From: Clostridia bacterium
GTDB lineage: Bacteria > Bacillota > Clostridia > Oscillospirales > CAG-272
Assembly: GCA_017387685.1 (NCBI GenBank)
Contig: JAFOEU010000010.1
Coordinates: 62,001-126,000, forward strand
Length of the DNA stretch: 64,000 nucleotides
Direction of reading: 5' to 3'
The notes under the pieces were generated by a model that was given only the letters and a program-made list of their open reading frames with translations, made no database searches and was not told where the DNA came from. This document shows positions 34,798-42,982 of this stretch, piece after piece; the first letter of the stretch is position 1, and each line of letters opens with the position of its first letter. A program made the position numbers and the translations under genes.

Positions 34798-34826
34798 ATT
34801 ATACCAAAAAACAAGCTGTTTGTAAA
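34798..34826 (-). promoter_or_regulatory. Promoter of the CHAP protein gene
   Basis: Minus-strand TTTACA (34821-34826), 17 bases, TATAAT (34798-34803), preceded by TGG. Confidence 0.82.
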
Positions 34827-34984
34827 GTCCTTTTTGCGAGGAATTTGAAATATAATTAATTGGAATAAAAAGTAAATTTAACGCGATTCATAATCGGATC
34901 ACTAAAAAATATGTATAATTTTGCCAAAGTCGAAAAAAATTTTATGAAAACTCCAAAATATAAATAAAGATTTTTGAAAAAGCA

Positions 34985-35013
34985 TTGACTTAAAAGAGTT
35001 TGTGTGGTATAAT
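34985..35013 (+). promoter_or_regulatory. Promoter of the Cys-repeat protein gene
   Basis: TTGACT (34985-34990), 17 bases, TATAAT (35008-35013), preceded by TGG: a near-consensus extended -10 promoter. Confidence 0.88.
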
Positions 35014-35054
35014 ATACCCGAAAAACTTTCAAAATTAGAAAAGGAGATTAAACA

Positions 35055-36395
35055 ATGAGAAAGTTTACAACAATTTTCATGGCAGTTGTTCTTTGCATTG
35101 CAGCTCTTACTGTATTTGCATTCGCTGCTGAGACCGATTGCATTAACGGCGAACACGACTGGACCGCATGGGTTCTCGTTAAGTCCGAAAATGGCAATAA
35201 GTACTATGAGCGCACCTGCGCTTGCGGTGAAATTGACAACAGCAGAGTTGATCACGTTCACCAGCTCGTAACCGTTAAGGCAAAGGCTGCTACTTGCACC
35301 GAGAACGGTAACATCGAGTACAAGTACTGCAAGAACTGTGATTGGGTAGAGGTTGCAGGTGGTGTAGCTTCCAACCTTAAGGCAGTTCAGACTCCCGCTG
35401 CTCACAAGCTCGTAGCAGTAGAGGCAAAGGCAGCTACTTGCGAAGAGTTTGGTAACATTGCTTACTGGTACTGCGAGAACTGTGACTGGGTAGAGGTTGA
35501 AGGCGGCGTAGCTTCCAACCGTCAGGCAGTTAAGCTTGCTCCCGCACACAAGCTCGTAGCAGTAGAGGCAAAGGCAGCTACTTGCGAAGAGTTCGGTAAC
35601 ATCGCTTACTGGTACTGCGAGAACTGTGACTGGGTAGAGGTTGAAGGCGGCGTAGCTTCCAACCGTCAGGCAGTTAAGCTTGCTCCCGCACACAAGCTCG
35701 TAGCAGTAGAGGCTAAGGCAGCTACTTGCGCAGAGAACGGTAACATCGCTTACTGGTACTGTGAGAACTGTGATTGGATGGAGGCTGAGGGTGGCGTAGC
35801 TACCAACAGACTCGCTGTTATCACTCCCGCAGGTCACGCTCTCGTAGCAGTAGAGGCAAAGGCAGCTACTTGCACCGAGGCTGGTAACATCGCTTACTGG
35901 TACTGCTCCAACTGCGATTGGATGGAGGCTGAGGGTGGCGTAGCTACCAACAGACTCGCTGTTATCCTCGTAGCAGATCACGCTCTCGTAGCAGTTGAGG
36001 CTAAGGCTTCCACTTGCTTCGAGCTCGGTAACATCGCTTACTGGTACTGCTCCAACTGTGATTGGGTAGAGGTTGAAGGCGGCGTAGCATCCAACCTTAA
36101 GGCAGTTAAGCTTCCTCTCGCACACGTTGTTGAGCACGTAGAGGCTAAGGCAGCTACCGCTACCGAGAACGGTAACATCGAGTACTGGTACTGCAAGGAT
36201 TGCGGTTATGCATGGCTTGATGCAGCTTGCACCAAGAACACCAACCTCAAGGCAGTTATTCTCCCCGCTACCGGTGAGACCACTGATCCCGTTGCTCCTG
36301 AGACCGGCGACAACGCTATCTTCTTCGCAGTTGTTCTCGTAGCAGTTGCAGTTGCAGGCGTTGCAGTTGTTAGCTTCAAGAAGAGAGAGAACTAA
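35055..36395 (+). CDS. Secreted protein with seven Cys-containing 48-residue repeats, APETGD tail
   Basis: The 446-residue protein has a signal peptide (residues 1-25) and a first Cys segment (ERTCACGEID). Seven tandem units follow, each built on HxLVAVEAKAATC, ENGNIAYWYC and NCDW, so most carry three Cys with a CxNC pair. The tail is APETGDNAIFF, a hydrophobic helix and FKKREN, an xPxTG-type anchor. Zinc binding or disulfide bridging is plausible. Codon choice is strongly biased and the promoter, AAGGAG site and terminator are all strong, so it is probably abundant. I do not know a function; structural wall protein is one option. Confidence 0.86.
   Translation: MRKFTTIFMAVVLCIAALTVFAFAAETDCINGEHDWTAWVLVKSENGNKYYERTCACGEIDNSRVDHVHQLVTVKAKAATCTENGNIEYKYCKNCDWVEVAGGVASNLKAVQTPAAHKLVAVEAKAATCEEFGNIAYWYCENCDWVEVEGGVASNRQAVKLAPAHKLVAVEAKAATCEEFGNIAYWYCENCDWVEVEGGVASNRQAVKLAPAHKLVAVEAKAATCAENGNIAYWYCENCDWMEAEGGVATNRLAVITPAGHALVAVEAKAATCTEAGNIAYWYCSNCDWMEAEGGVATNRLAVILVADHALVAVEAKASTCFELGNIAYWYCSNCDWVEVEGGVASNLKAVKLPLAHVVEHVEAKAATATENGNIEYWYCKDCGYAWLDAACTKNTNLKAVILPATGETTDPVAPETGDNAIFFAVVLVAVAVAGVAVVSFKKREN
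35259..36272 (+). repeat. Seven tandem 144 bp coding repeats
   Basis: Units begin at 35259, 35403, 35547, 35691, 35835, 35979 and 36123; the last is 150 bp. Units 2 and 3 differ at 2 of 144 bases by eye, which points to recent duplication. Unit 7 has lost the first Cys of the motif. Confidence 0.93.
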
Positions 36396-36425
36396 TCTGA
36401 ATTAACAGATTAATATCTTACATAA

Positions 36426-36453
36426 ACAAGCACCTCCCTCGGGAGGTGCTTGT
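36426..36453 (+). terminator. Terminator of the Cys-repeat protein gene
   Basis: A perfect 13 bp stem (36426-36438 with 36441-36453) followed by a run of seven T. Confidence 0.93.
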
Positions 36454-36470
36454 TTTTTTATAAAAATCTA

Positions 36471-36499
36471 TTGCAATTTGAAACGGAATGTAGTATAAT
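36471..36499 (+). promoter_or_regulatory. Promoter of the 63-residue membrane protein gene
   Basis: TTGCAA (36471-36476), 17 bases, TATAAT (36494-36499). Confidence 0.78.
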
Positions 36500-36529
36500 A
36501 ATTGTAGTAAAATTTTTGTGAGGTATAAA

Positions 36530-36721
36530 ATGTCCAAAGCAGTTCGCATTATTGCGCTTATTATGGCAATTCTTCTGGGACTTTCCGCACTTGGAATGAT
36601 CGCTATGTACGTTGCCGCAGAGACACCCAATGCCGTATCAGCTTGCAGCGCAGAGTACGCAAGCACTCTCAACGTATTTGAAACGGCACCAATATACTGC
36701 TCTCTTTCTCAAACGGTGTAA
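36530..36721 (+). CDS. Small membrane protein, 63 residues
   Basis: A small open frame with its own consensus promoter, a GTGAGGT ribosome site seven bases before the ATG, and a strong terminator directly after. The N-terminus MSKAVR is basic and precedes one hydrophobic helix (about 7-33, IIALIMAILLGLSALGMIA). A short polar tail contains two Cys. The helix could be a signal anchor or a cleavable signal (AAE). No homologue is recognised. The complete expression unit argues that it is real. Confidence 0.68.
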   Translation: MSKAVRIIALIMAILLGLSALGMIAMYVAAETPNAVSACSAEYASTLNVFETAPIYCSLSQTV

Positions 36722-36731
36722 CGCCTTGATA

Positions 36732-36766
36732 TGAAAAGATCCTCCGCTATACGGAGGATCTTTTCA
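36732..36766. terminator. Bidirectional terminator
   Basis: A perfect 15 bp stem (36732-36746 with 36752-36766) with a 5-base loop, flanked by AT-rich runs. It serves the small membrane protein (rightward) and the SipL-like gene, whose stop codon directly abuts it. Confidence 0.88.
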
Positions 36767-38359
36767 TTATATAATAAGAAACCTGATATTAGAAAGAGTA
36801 ACGGGAGAGTCGAGGGCACAGGTAGAAGGAAGCGAATTCTTTTGGGCGATCGACGTCGTGTCTGTGCGATATTTCTTGGCAACGTCCCAAAGCGTCTCAT
36901 CCTTCGCGGGATAGCAAACGAGTATCGACGCACCCGACTCGTCTGCAAAGGAGCTTGATGTGAAATTTGCTTCCGAGAGCGCCGCGATCTTTTGCTTGTT
37001 TTCGATAAGCACAGCGGCACAGATCTCGCAATCACATAAGATGCTCTCTGCATCGATACGTCCCTTGACATCGCCAATGGTCAGAACGGCGGAAATAACG
37101 GGATCATCAAAGCCGACGGCTTCGCTGATATCGGCGCTGTATCGAAAATCTCCGTCATATTCTATCGGTATAAATTCGCCCCCGTTGTCTGCGATCGCAA
37201 AAATACGCATTTTGCCCGCAAGTGTCAGCTTGCCATTTGCCGAAAGCTCTTTTTCGATATCGGGGAGGATCTTTGCGGTAACGTCGCAAAGCTTCATACC
37301 GCTGTCAAGTCCAAGCGAGGATGGCTCGTGCGCGGCGCTGAAGGTTGCGTGAGCGTTGAATGCCGCAACGGGAGAATGAAGCACAAGCTCGGTGTGTGCA
37401 GTTTCGCAATCCGCGTTCTTTGAATAGATATCCTTGATATAAGTGATGGGGGCGCTCGACGCGACTTCTGCAGAAAGGAGAATTCCCGCCTCGAGTGCGA
37501 TCGAGTCTCCGTCGAAGCTGTGAGAGACCGAAGGGCAGACGCCGTATCCGCGAATTCCGATCTGACTTGCGCCCGACGGAATGGGCGAGTCGAAAGTAAG
37601 CGTAGCGGTAAAAGGAAGCTTTCGGATAATTCTGCGTGGCCGCTCACCTTCACCCTCGCGGCATAATAGAAGCGTGATACTTACCTCGCCGCGGCAATCC
37701 GCGCTCACCTCTGTATTTTGAATCTGTGTTATCATAACCTCCCCGTGTGAGGATATGACGCGCACATCGTCATCGGCTGAAAGTCCTGCCTCAGCCCGTG
37801 AAATGCTGTCGCGGCAGATAAGGGGAATGGCTGTCGCAGAAGCACAGACTGTGCAGGATGCATTTCCGCCGAGCTTTCTGACCGAATTAGACGAGATATC
37901 AGCACCGTGCACGAGGGGTGAAAACTCATTTTTGGCGCGAAGCGCGGGACGAAGCCGTAGCTTGGATCTGATAGTTAGACGGCGCGGTGCAGTTACGCGT
38001 GCGCTGACGTTTTCAAGCAGAGCATCGCAGAGTCCCGAAACGTCCGAGGAATCCGACAATGATTTAGAATCTCGGTCGGGCGTGAGCATAACGTCGTATT
38101 CTCCGGGAAGACTTGCGCAGAAAAGCGAACCGTCTTCCGCGGATTCGTAGAGTAGGGAATAGCGCAAGCCGCCCGCGCATTCAGCACCACCGGCGCCGTA
38201 ATAGAGCGTCGGCTGAGCGGCGGTGGCTGTGCAGGAGAGCACCTTGCCAACCGCGGGCATATAGTCCGGCAGAGTATAATCGTCCGAAAGATCGCAGATT
38301 TCACCGCGATCGAAAACATGTGTAGTGTAATCAAATTTTCCGCTGAAATTATCGAGCAT
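36767..38359 (-). CDS. DUF3794 (SPOCS) + LysM protein, SipL-like
   Basis: In Clostridioides difficile SipL pairs with SpoIVA to localise the spore coat. This 530-residue protein shows the same architecture: repeated DUF3794 segments through the middle (for instance ITYIKDIYSKNADC, DISEAVGFDDP) and a C-terminal LysM domain (about 480-530: VCYPAKDETLWDVAKKY). No signal peptide, as expected for a mother-cell protein. The start has GGAGG upstream. If the function holds, the organism can make endospores, though no other sporulation gene is in the window. DUF3794 also occurs outside sporulation, so this is a strong but not certain call. Confidence 0.8.
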   Translation of the reverse strand: MLDNFSGKFDYTTHVFDRGEICDLSDDYTLPDYMPAVGKVLSCTATAAQPTLYYGAGGAECAGGLRYSLLYESAEDGSLFCASLPGEYDVMLTPDRDSKSLSDSSDVSGLCDALLENVSARVTAPRRLTIRSKLRLRPALRAKNEFSPLVHGADISSNSVRKLGGNASCTVCASATAIPLICRDSISRAEAGLSADDDVRVISSHGEVMITQIQNTEVSADCRGEVSITLLLCREGEGERPRRIIRKLPFTATLTFDSPIPSGASQIGIRGYGVCPSVSHSFDGDSIALEAGILLSAEVASSAPITYIKDIYSKNADCETAHTELVLHSPVAAFNAHATFSAAHEPSSLGLDSGMKLCDVTAKILPDIEKELSANGKLTLAGKMRIFAIADNGGEFIPIEYDGDFRYSADISEAVGFDDPVISAVLTIGDVKGRIDAESILCDCEICAAVLIENKQKIAALSEANFTSSSFADESGASILVCYPAKDETLWDVAKKYRTDTTSIAQKNSLPSTCALDSPVTLSNIRFLII

Positions 38360-38425
38360 TTTGTGTCCTCCGAAAGATATATTTCGCTAAAATATATGCT
38401 CCCCACTCGGAAACTATGCAGTAAA

Positions 38426-38448
38426 AAAACAGCCTTTTCGGCTGTTTT
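38426..38448 (-). terminator. Terminator of the DppA-type gene
   Basis: A 9 bp stem AAAACAGCC (38426-38434) with GGCTGTTTT (38440-38448), followed on the minus strand by TTTACTG, directly past the stop codon. Confidence 0.82.
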
Positions 38449-38449
38449 C

Positions 38450-39274
38450 TTATATGCAAGCGATAAATTCGCTGATGTTATGTACGGTTGATTGCACCGT
38501 GTGAGCATCTTTGCCCATAACCTCGTCGGAGAGATAATCGGCATCAACGCCGCGGCTTTTGAGGCGGTTGAGATATTTATCCGCGTCCTCGACACGCTTG
38601 AAGGATTTTTCAAAGACGGCGGGGAAGGGGAGCGTTTTGTAATCGTGCGACGATTTGACCGCACTCACAATTTTTTCTCGGATTTCGTCAAAAAGCTCGG
38701 AGTTATTGCGAAAATCAGCTTCATTTCTCGATATTTCGTGCTTGGTAACGGCGATCGTGATGCCGCTTATGGCGCGTTTTGCCTGAGCGCAGGCGATATC
38801 ACCGGCGCAGTAAAATACCGAGGGCTTACCGTGCGCCGCCGCGATATATCCATCCATATCTATTTCACCGATATATTTGCCGTTCAGCTTATAGAACTGC
38901 ACCGTTTTACTGCTCATAGTATGCGCGAGCACGCCGCCTAGTGTGCCCTCCATTGCGTGGTAACCGAAATAGCAGACACAATCGTAGTCATCGGCAAAGT
39001 ACATTCTCGGCTTTGAGAGGTCGGGATCGAGGAGTGTGATGCGGGGATCGAGGTCAGCGGGGTCGATATTATGTCCGCCGCCGTGGTTGTCCCAAAGAGC
39101 GACAACATCCGCGCCCGCGCTGAAAAGTGCATCTGCTGCGGCATTGACTTCAAGTGCGCCTTGCTTGCGTGCGATCTTCCACTCGTCGGTGTCCTTGGAG
39201 AGTGCCTCGTAGGGGACGCCCTTAACGTTGTTCACGCCCTCAAGGTCGAGGGCTATCAAAATCTTTTTATACAT
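38450..39274 (-). CDS. M55 family D-aminopeptidase (DppA-type)
   Basis: Zinc peptidase releasing D-amino acids from peptides, in Bacillus linked to use of peptidoglycan-derived dipeptides. The family metal-site blocks are present: LDLEGVNNV near residue 9, LWDNHGGGHN near residue 60, GYHAMEGT near residue 108, and IGEIDMDGY near residue 140. The start at 39274 has AGAGGTGG upstream, giving 274 residues; a longer in-frame extension upstream runs through a hairpin-rich spacer and is not credible. Wall-recycling use fits the envelope-heavy surroundings. Confidence 0.88.
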   Translation of the reverse strand: MYKKILIALDLEGVNNVKGVPYEALSKDTDEWKIARKQGALEVNAAADALFSAGADVVALWDNHGGGHNIDPADLDPRITLLDPDLSKPRMYFADDYDCVCYFGYHAMEGTLGGVLAHTMSSKTVQFYKLNGKYIGEIDMDGYIAAAHGKPSVFYCAGDIACAQAKRAISGITIAVTKHEISRNEADFRNNSELFDEIREKIVSAVKSSHDYKTLPFPAVFEKSFKRVEDADKYLNRLKSRGVDADYLSDEVMGKDAHTVQSTVHNISEFIACI

Positions 39275-39540
39275 ATTCCACCTCTGAAGAATAGGGTGAA
39301 GGAGCGAAAACCACCCGAAAAGGGTGGTTTTACTCCTTCCAAGCGGGCACCGAGGGCGGCACCCGCTTGAAGCGCAGGGAATAATTCCGACCTCTGCGGA
39401 GGTCGGCTCAAGGCTCTGCCTTGAGAATCCGCAAACTTTGAAAAGTTTGATCAAACTTTCCCGCTATTATAAAAACTAAAACCGCATCTTTCTGTCCACT
39501 GTCCACTAACCACTGTCCACTTTTATGCGCCTTCGGCGCA
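39275..39540. repeat. Hairpin-dense intergenic block
   Basis: No gene is seen. In order there are AAAACCACCC/GGGTGGTTTT (39307-39331), AAGCGGG/CCCGCTT (39341-39368), CCGACCTC/GAGGTCGG (39387-39406), CTCAAGGC/GCCTTGAG (39407-39425) and an AAACTT/AAGTTT palindrome near 39433. The 9-mer CTGTCCACT is repeated three times around 39497-39521 with variations. The end is the small GCGCC/GGCGC palindrome abutting the isomerase stop. One or more of these may terminate the isomerase transcript. Confidence 0.6.
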
Positions 39541-40509
39541 TCAAGCCCAGCTGATAGTTCTCGGCTTATCCTCGGTCATAACGATGGGAGCGAGGACGGA
39601 AATTGCCTTGCGAAGTCCCTCGTCTACGGTCATGATGCTATCCTCGTGCTCGATGGAGATCGCTCCGTCGTAGCCGCAGAGGCGAAGGTTGGAGATAACG
39701 TCTCTCCAATAGCTCTCGTTGTTACCGAAGCCGACTGCGCGGAATACCCACGCGCGGTTAAGCTCGTCGCTGTAATGCTTGGTGTCGAGAACGCCGTTCT
39801 TCGCGGTATTGTACTTGTCGATCTTGGTGTCCTTCGCGTGGAAGTGATAGATCGCGCCCTTGAGCTCGCGGATAGCGGCAACGGGGTCGATGCCCTGCCA
39901 GAGCAGATGGGAGGGGTCAAAGTTTGCGCCGATGACGTCACCGACAGCCGCGCGGAGCTTCAGGAGGGTTTCGGGATTGTATACACAGAAGCCGGGGTGC
40001 ATTTCGAACGCTATATGCTCAACGCCGTGAGCAAGTGCAAATGCGCCCATTTCCTTCCAATAAGGAATTACCTTATCATTCCACTGCCATTCAAGGATAG
40101 CAAGGAAGTCCTCGGGCCAAGGGCAGGTTACCCAGTTGGGGTACTTCGAGCCCTCGCTGTCACCGGGACAGCCGGAGAAGCCTACGATGGTCTTAACGCC
40201 GAGCTTTTCAGCGAGAAGGATGGCCTCGCGGAAGTCCTTGTCAAAGCTCTCGGCGGTAGCCTTATCGGGATGCAGAGGGTTGCCGTGGCAAGCGAGAGCC
40301 GCGATCTCGACGTCGTATTTCTTAAAGGTTTCAACGAATGCGTTGTATTTTGCCTCGTCGGCAAGAAGCTCTGCGGGATTGCAATGAGCCTTTCCGGGGT
40401 ATCCGCCCGCGCCAACCTCAACGGTATGTACGCCAAGGGATGTGAGAATGGACAAGGACTCTTCAAGAGTCTTGTTGCCGTAAAGATTTTCAAGAACACA
40501 AAGTTTCAT
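39541..40509 (-). CDS. Sugar phosphate isomerase/epimerase family (TIM barrel)
   Basis: The 322-residue protein of the xylose isomerase-like/AP endonuclease 2 superfamily is expected to bind a divalent metal and interconvert sugars or inositol derivatives. Visible blocks are LGVHTVEVGAGGYPG near residue 29, GVEHIAFEMHPGFCVYN near residue 165 (metal-binding Glu and His), GANFDPSHLLWQG near residue 193, and IYHFHAKDTKI near residue 220. The start has AAGGAG upstream. It follows the Gfo/Idh oxidoreductase gene by 11 bases, so they form one operon; the pair recalls inositol or keto-sugar catabolism. The substrate is unknown. Confidence 0.88.
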   Translation of the reverse strand: MKLCVLENLYGNKTLEESLSILTSLGVHTVEVGAGGYPGKAHCNPAELLADEAKYNAFVETFKKYDVEIAALACHGNPLHPDKATAESFDKDFREAILLAEKLGVKTIVGFSGCPGDSEGSKYPNWVTCPWPEDFLAILEWQWNDKVIPYWKEMGAFALAHGVEHIAFEMHPGFCVYNPETLLKLRAAVGDVIGANFDPSHLLWQGIDPVAAIRELKGAIYHFHAKDTKIDKYNTAKNGVLDTKHYSDELNRAWVFRAVGFGNNESYWRDVISNLRLCGYDGAISIEHEDSIMTVDEGLRKAISVLAPIVMTEDKPRTISWA

Positions 40510-40520
40510 GGTTTTTCTCC

Positions 40521-41612
40521 TTAGTTATCAAATCTGTAAATATCGCCCGTCTTTGCGGAGGTATAAATACCCTCAAGGATGCGGGTTACGGTGTACGCCT
40601 GCTCGGGGGTAACGAGGGGCTCGGTGTCGTTGATGACAGCTTCGATCCAAAGTCTTGCCTCGCGGTCTGCGGGGGATTCGTTGCCGTGACCGTCGAAGAA
40701 TGCCGCGCCCTTTGCGTCGAGGCTGGGCTTGAACTCATACTGCGCGTTGTGTGCAACGCCGTTGATGCGGAGGCCGTGATCCATATCCGCGCCTGCGAGA
40801 GTACCGCAGAAGGAGGTGACCGCCTCGCGGGGATCGGCTACGTTGAGTGCCCAAGCGGATTCAAGATTGATGGTTGCACCGTTTTCCATAACTACGAAGC
40901 CGAACGCGGAATCCTCAACCGTGAACTTCTCGGGATCCCAATTGCCCCAAGCGTTGCCCTGATGCTCGGGATCTCCCTGAGAGAGCTTGTGATAAGCAGT
41001 ACCGACGCAGTACTTGGGCTTGTAGTTGTTAAGCATATAAAGAGTGAGGTCGAGGGCGTGAGTTCCGATGTCGATCAGAGGACCGCCGCCCTGCTCGTAT
41101 TCGTTAAGGAATACGCCCCAGGTGGGAACTGCGCGGCGGCGAAGTGCGGTTGCCTTTGCGTAGTAAATATCACCGAACATACCGTCGTCAACGAGCTTTT
41201 TGAGATATACCGCATCTGCGCGGTTACGGGTCTGATAACCGATAGTGAGCTTCTTGCCGGTTCTCTCTGCGGCGTCGAGCATCTTCTTTGCCTCAACCGA
41301 GTTGATAGCCATCGGCTTTTCGCACATTACGTGCTTGCCTGCCTCGAGGGCGTCAACCGTGATGAAGGAGTGGGAGCGGTTGGGAGTGCAAACGTGAACA
41401 ACGTCGATCGTTTCGTCCGCAAGGAGATCCTTGTAGTTTTCGTAGTACTTTGCATCGGGAGTGCCGAATTTTTCAGCAGCCTTCTTCGCCTTTTCAACGA
41501 TGATGTCGCAGAAAGCGACCATCTCAACGTGCTTGAGCTTTGCAAGGGAGGGCATGTGCTTGCTTGTAGCAATACCGCCGCATCCGATTATACCAACTCT
41601 TACCTTTTCCAT
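40521..41612 (-). CDS. Gfo/Idh/MocA family oxidoreductase
   Basis: NAD(P)-dependent sugar oxidoreductase. A Rossmann domain starts with RVGIIGCGGIATSKHMP, the family's catalytic region has MCEKPMAIN near residue 95, and the C-terminal alpha/beta domain has GGPLIDIGTHALDLTLY near residue 175. The 363-residue length is typical. The start has AAGGTAGG upstream. It is the first gene of the operon with the sugar isomerase, so oxidation and isomerisation of one substrate are probably coupled. The promoter is not clear in the 40-base gap after PmbA. Confidence 0.91.
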   Translation of the reverse strand: MEKVRVGIIGCGGIATSKHMPSLAKLKHVEMVAFCDIIVEKAKKAAEKFGTPDAKYYENYKDLLADETIDVVHVCTPNRSHSFITVDALEAGKHVMCEKPMAINSVEAKKMLDAAERTGKKLTIGYQTRNRADAVYLKKLVDDGMFGDIYYAKATALRRRAVPTWGVFLNEYEQGGGPLIDIGTHALDLTLYMLNNYKPKYCVGTAYHKLSQGDPEHQGNAWGNWDPEKFTVEDSAFGFVVMENGATINLESAWALNVADPREAVTSFCGTLAGADMDHGLRINGVAHNAQYEFKPSLDAKGAAFFDGHGNESPADREARLWIEAVINDTEPLVTPEQAYTVTRILEGIYTSAKTGDIYRFDN

Positions 41613-41652
41613 AATAATTACCTACCTTATGAATTAATTATAACAAGTGGGA

Positions 41653-42963
41653 TCAATTTCCGGAAATAGCGATGTCGGAGAACATTACGTCGGGCGCGCC
41701 GAAGCTTGAGCCCGTGCCGAAGCTGAGGTTATCCGCGATCGCGGTGACCTTAAAGAGGAGCTTGTAGAAGTTGTCCGCAACGGTGATATTCTTTACCGCA
41801 CGGGTCTTCTTGCCGCCCTCAACGAGGAAGCCTGCCGCCTGAAGCGAGAAGTCTCCGCTGACGGCATTGACGCCCGCGTGCAGACCGTTGAGCTCAGTAA
41901 TGTAAAGTCCGTCGCCGAGCTTTGCGAGAAGCTCTTCATCGGTGAGCTCGCCGGGCTTGAGATAAAGTCCCTGAACTCCGATGCCCTTTGCGCTGGTCGC
42001 GTTACCCGTGGTCTCGGTGTCGAACTTCTTTGCGTACATACGGTTGTAGAGAAGGGTCTTGAGCGTGCCGTCCTCGATGACGCTCTTGGTGTAGACAGCT
42101 ACGCCCTCTGCATCGAAGGGGCAATGACCGAACTTCTTCTCGTGGAAGGGGTCGTCGATGAGGGTGACGATATCAGCCGCAACCTTTTCGCCTTCCTTGC
42201 CCGCGAACATCGTGGTCTTGAGGAATGCGGAACGAGCGGAGAAGAGTCCCGAGAAGACGCTGATGATGGATCTCATTGCGCCGCGCTCCATAATGATATT
42301 GTACTTTCCGGAATCAACGGGCTTGCCGCCGAGCTTTGCGAGTGCACCCTCGTGAGCGAGCTTTACGAGCTCGTCGTTGGTGATCTCGTCCGCAAACTTC
42401 ATTTCGTAATTTTCCTCAGCGTCATCGCCGTCCTTGACAGCGGCAGCCGCGCCCTTTGCAACGTAGCCGGACTCATAAGCAAGGTCGAGTCCCGCCGAGT
42501 TGAAGAAGCTCGATTCGGATGCGGAGACCTGCATAAAGCTCTGCGAACCCTCGACAACCTTTTCCTGCGCCATCAGCTTGGTCTGGATATCCATAGTATC
42601 CTTGATCATCTCCTCTGCGGAGGGGATGATGACCTCTTTCTTTTCAACCTTTTTATATTCGGGAGAGCCCTCGAAGAGGGGAACCTCGTCTGCATCATCA
42701 ACAACGAGTGCGCTCTCGCACGCGCGGCGAACGAGCTCGGCTGCCTCATCGGCATTGACGATGTTGCCCGAAGCGTATCCGCTCTTGCCCGATTTAACGC
42801 ATCTTACGCTGATGCTTGTGCTCTTTTCATAAGTAACCGAGGAAATATCGTCCTTAAGCGCCTCAACAGCCGCGCTGGTGGAGGAACCCATTTTTACCTC
42901 GTAGCCTTCTGCGCCGTAAAGAGTTGCGGCTTCGGCTACTGCTCTTTTAATAGCTTCTTTCAT
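41653..42963 (-). CDS. pmbA: TldD/PmbA family protein, PmbA (TldE) subunit
   Basis: Partner of the TldD protease; the complex is a heterodimeric metalloprotease that trims unfolded or modified peptides (microcin B17 precursor, CcdA in E. coli). The PmbA type lacks the HExxxH zinc motif, as seen here, and supports the active subunit. The 436 residues have the family pattern (SVRCVKSGKSGYASGN, TTGNATSAKGIG, GINAVSGDFSLQAAGF-like region near residue 380). The start has AAAGGAG upstream, 19 bases after TldD. No peptide precursor gene is visible nearby. Confidence 0.9.
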   Translation of the reverse strand: MKEAIKRAVAEAATLYGAEGYEVKMGSSTSAAVEALKDDISSVTYEKSTSISVRCVKSGKSGYASGNIVNADEAAELVRRACESALVVDDADEVPLFEGSPEYKKVEKKEVIIPSAEEMIKDTMDIQTKLMAQEKVVEGSQSFMQVSASESSFFNSAGLDLAYESGYVAKGAAAAVKDGDDAEENYEMKFADEITNDELVKLAHEGALAKLGGKPVDSGKYNIIMERGAMRSIISVFSGLFSARSAFLKTTMFAGKEGEKVAADIVTLIDDPFHEKKFGHCPFDAEGVAVYTKSVIEDGTLKTLLYNRMYAKKFDTETTGNATSAKGIGVQGLYLKPGELTDEELLAKLGDGLYITELNGLHAGVNAVSGDFSLQAAGFLVEGGKKTRAVKNITVADNFYKLLFKVTAIADNLSFGTGSSFGAPDVMFSDIAISGN

Positions 42964-42982
42964 TTCGATTTACTCCTTTCGC

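Noticed and set aside
34902..36137. 411-residue leftward open frame opposite the Cys-repeat gene
   Set aside because: It consists of an antisense reading of the 144 bp repeats (SYATLSLHPI type units). The sense strand has signal peptide, anchor tail, promoter and terminator.
35259..36272. CRISPR-like array
   Set aside because: The 144 bp repeats are contiguous coding units without unique spacers and form one continuous reading frame.
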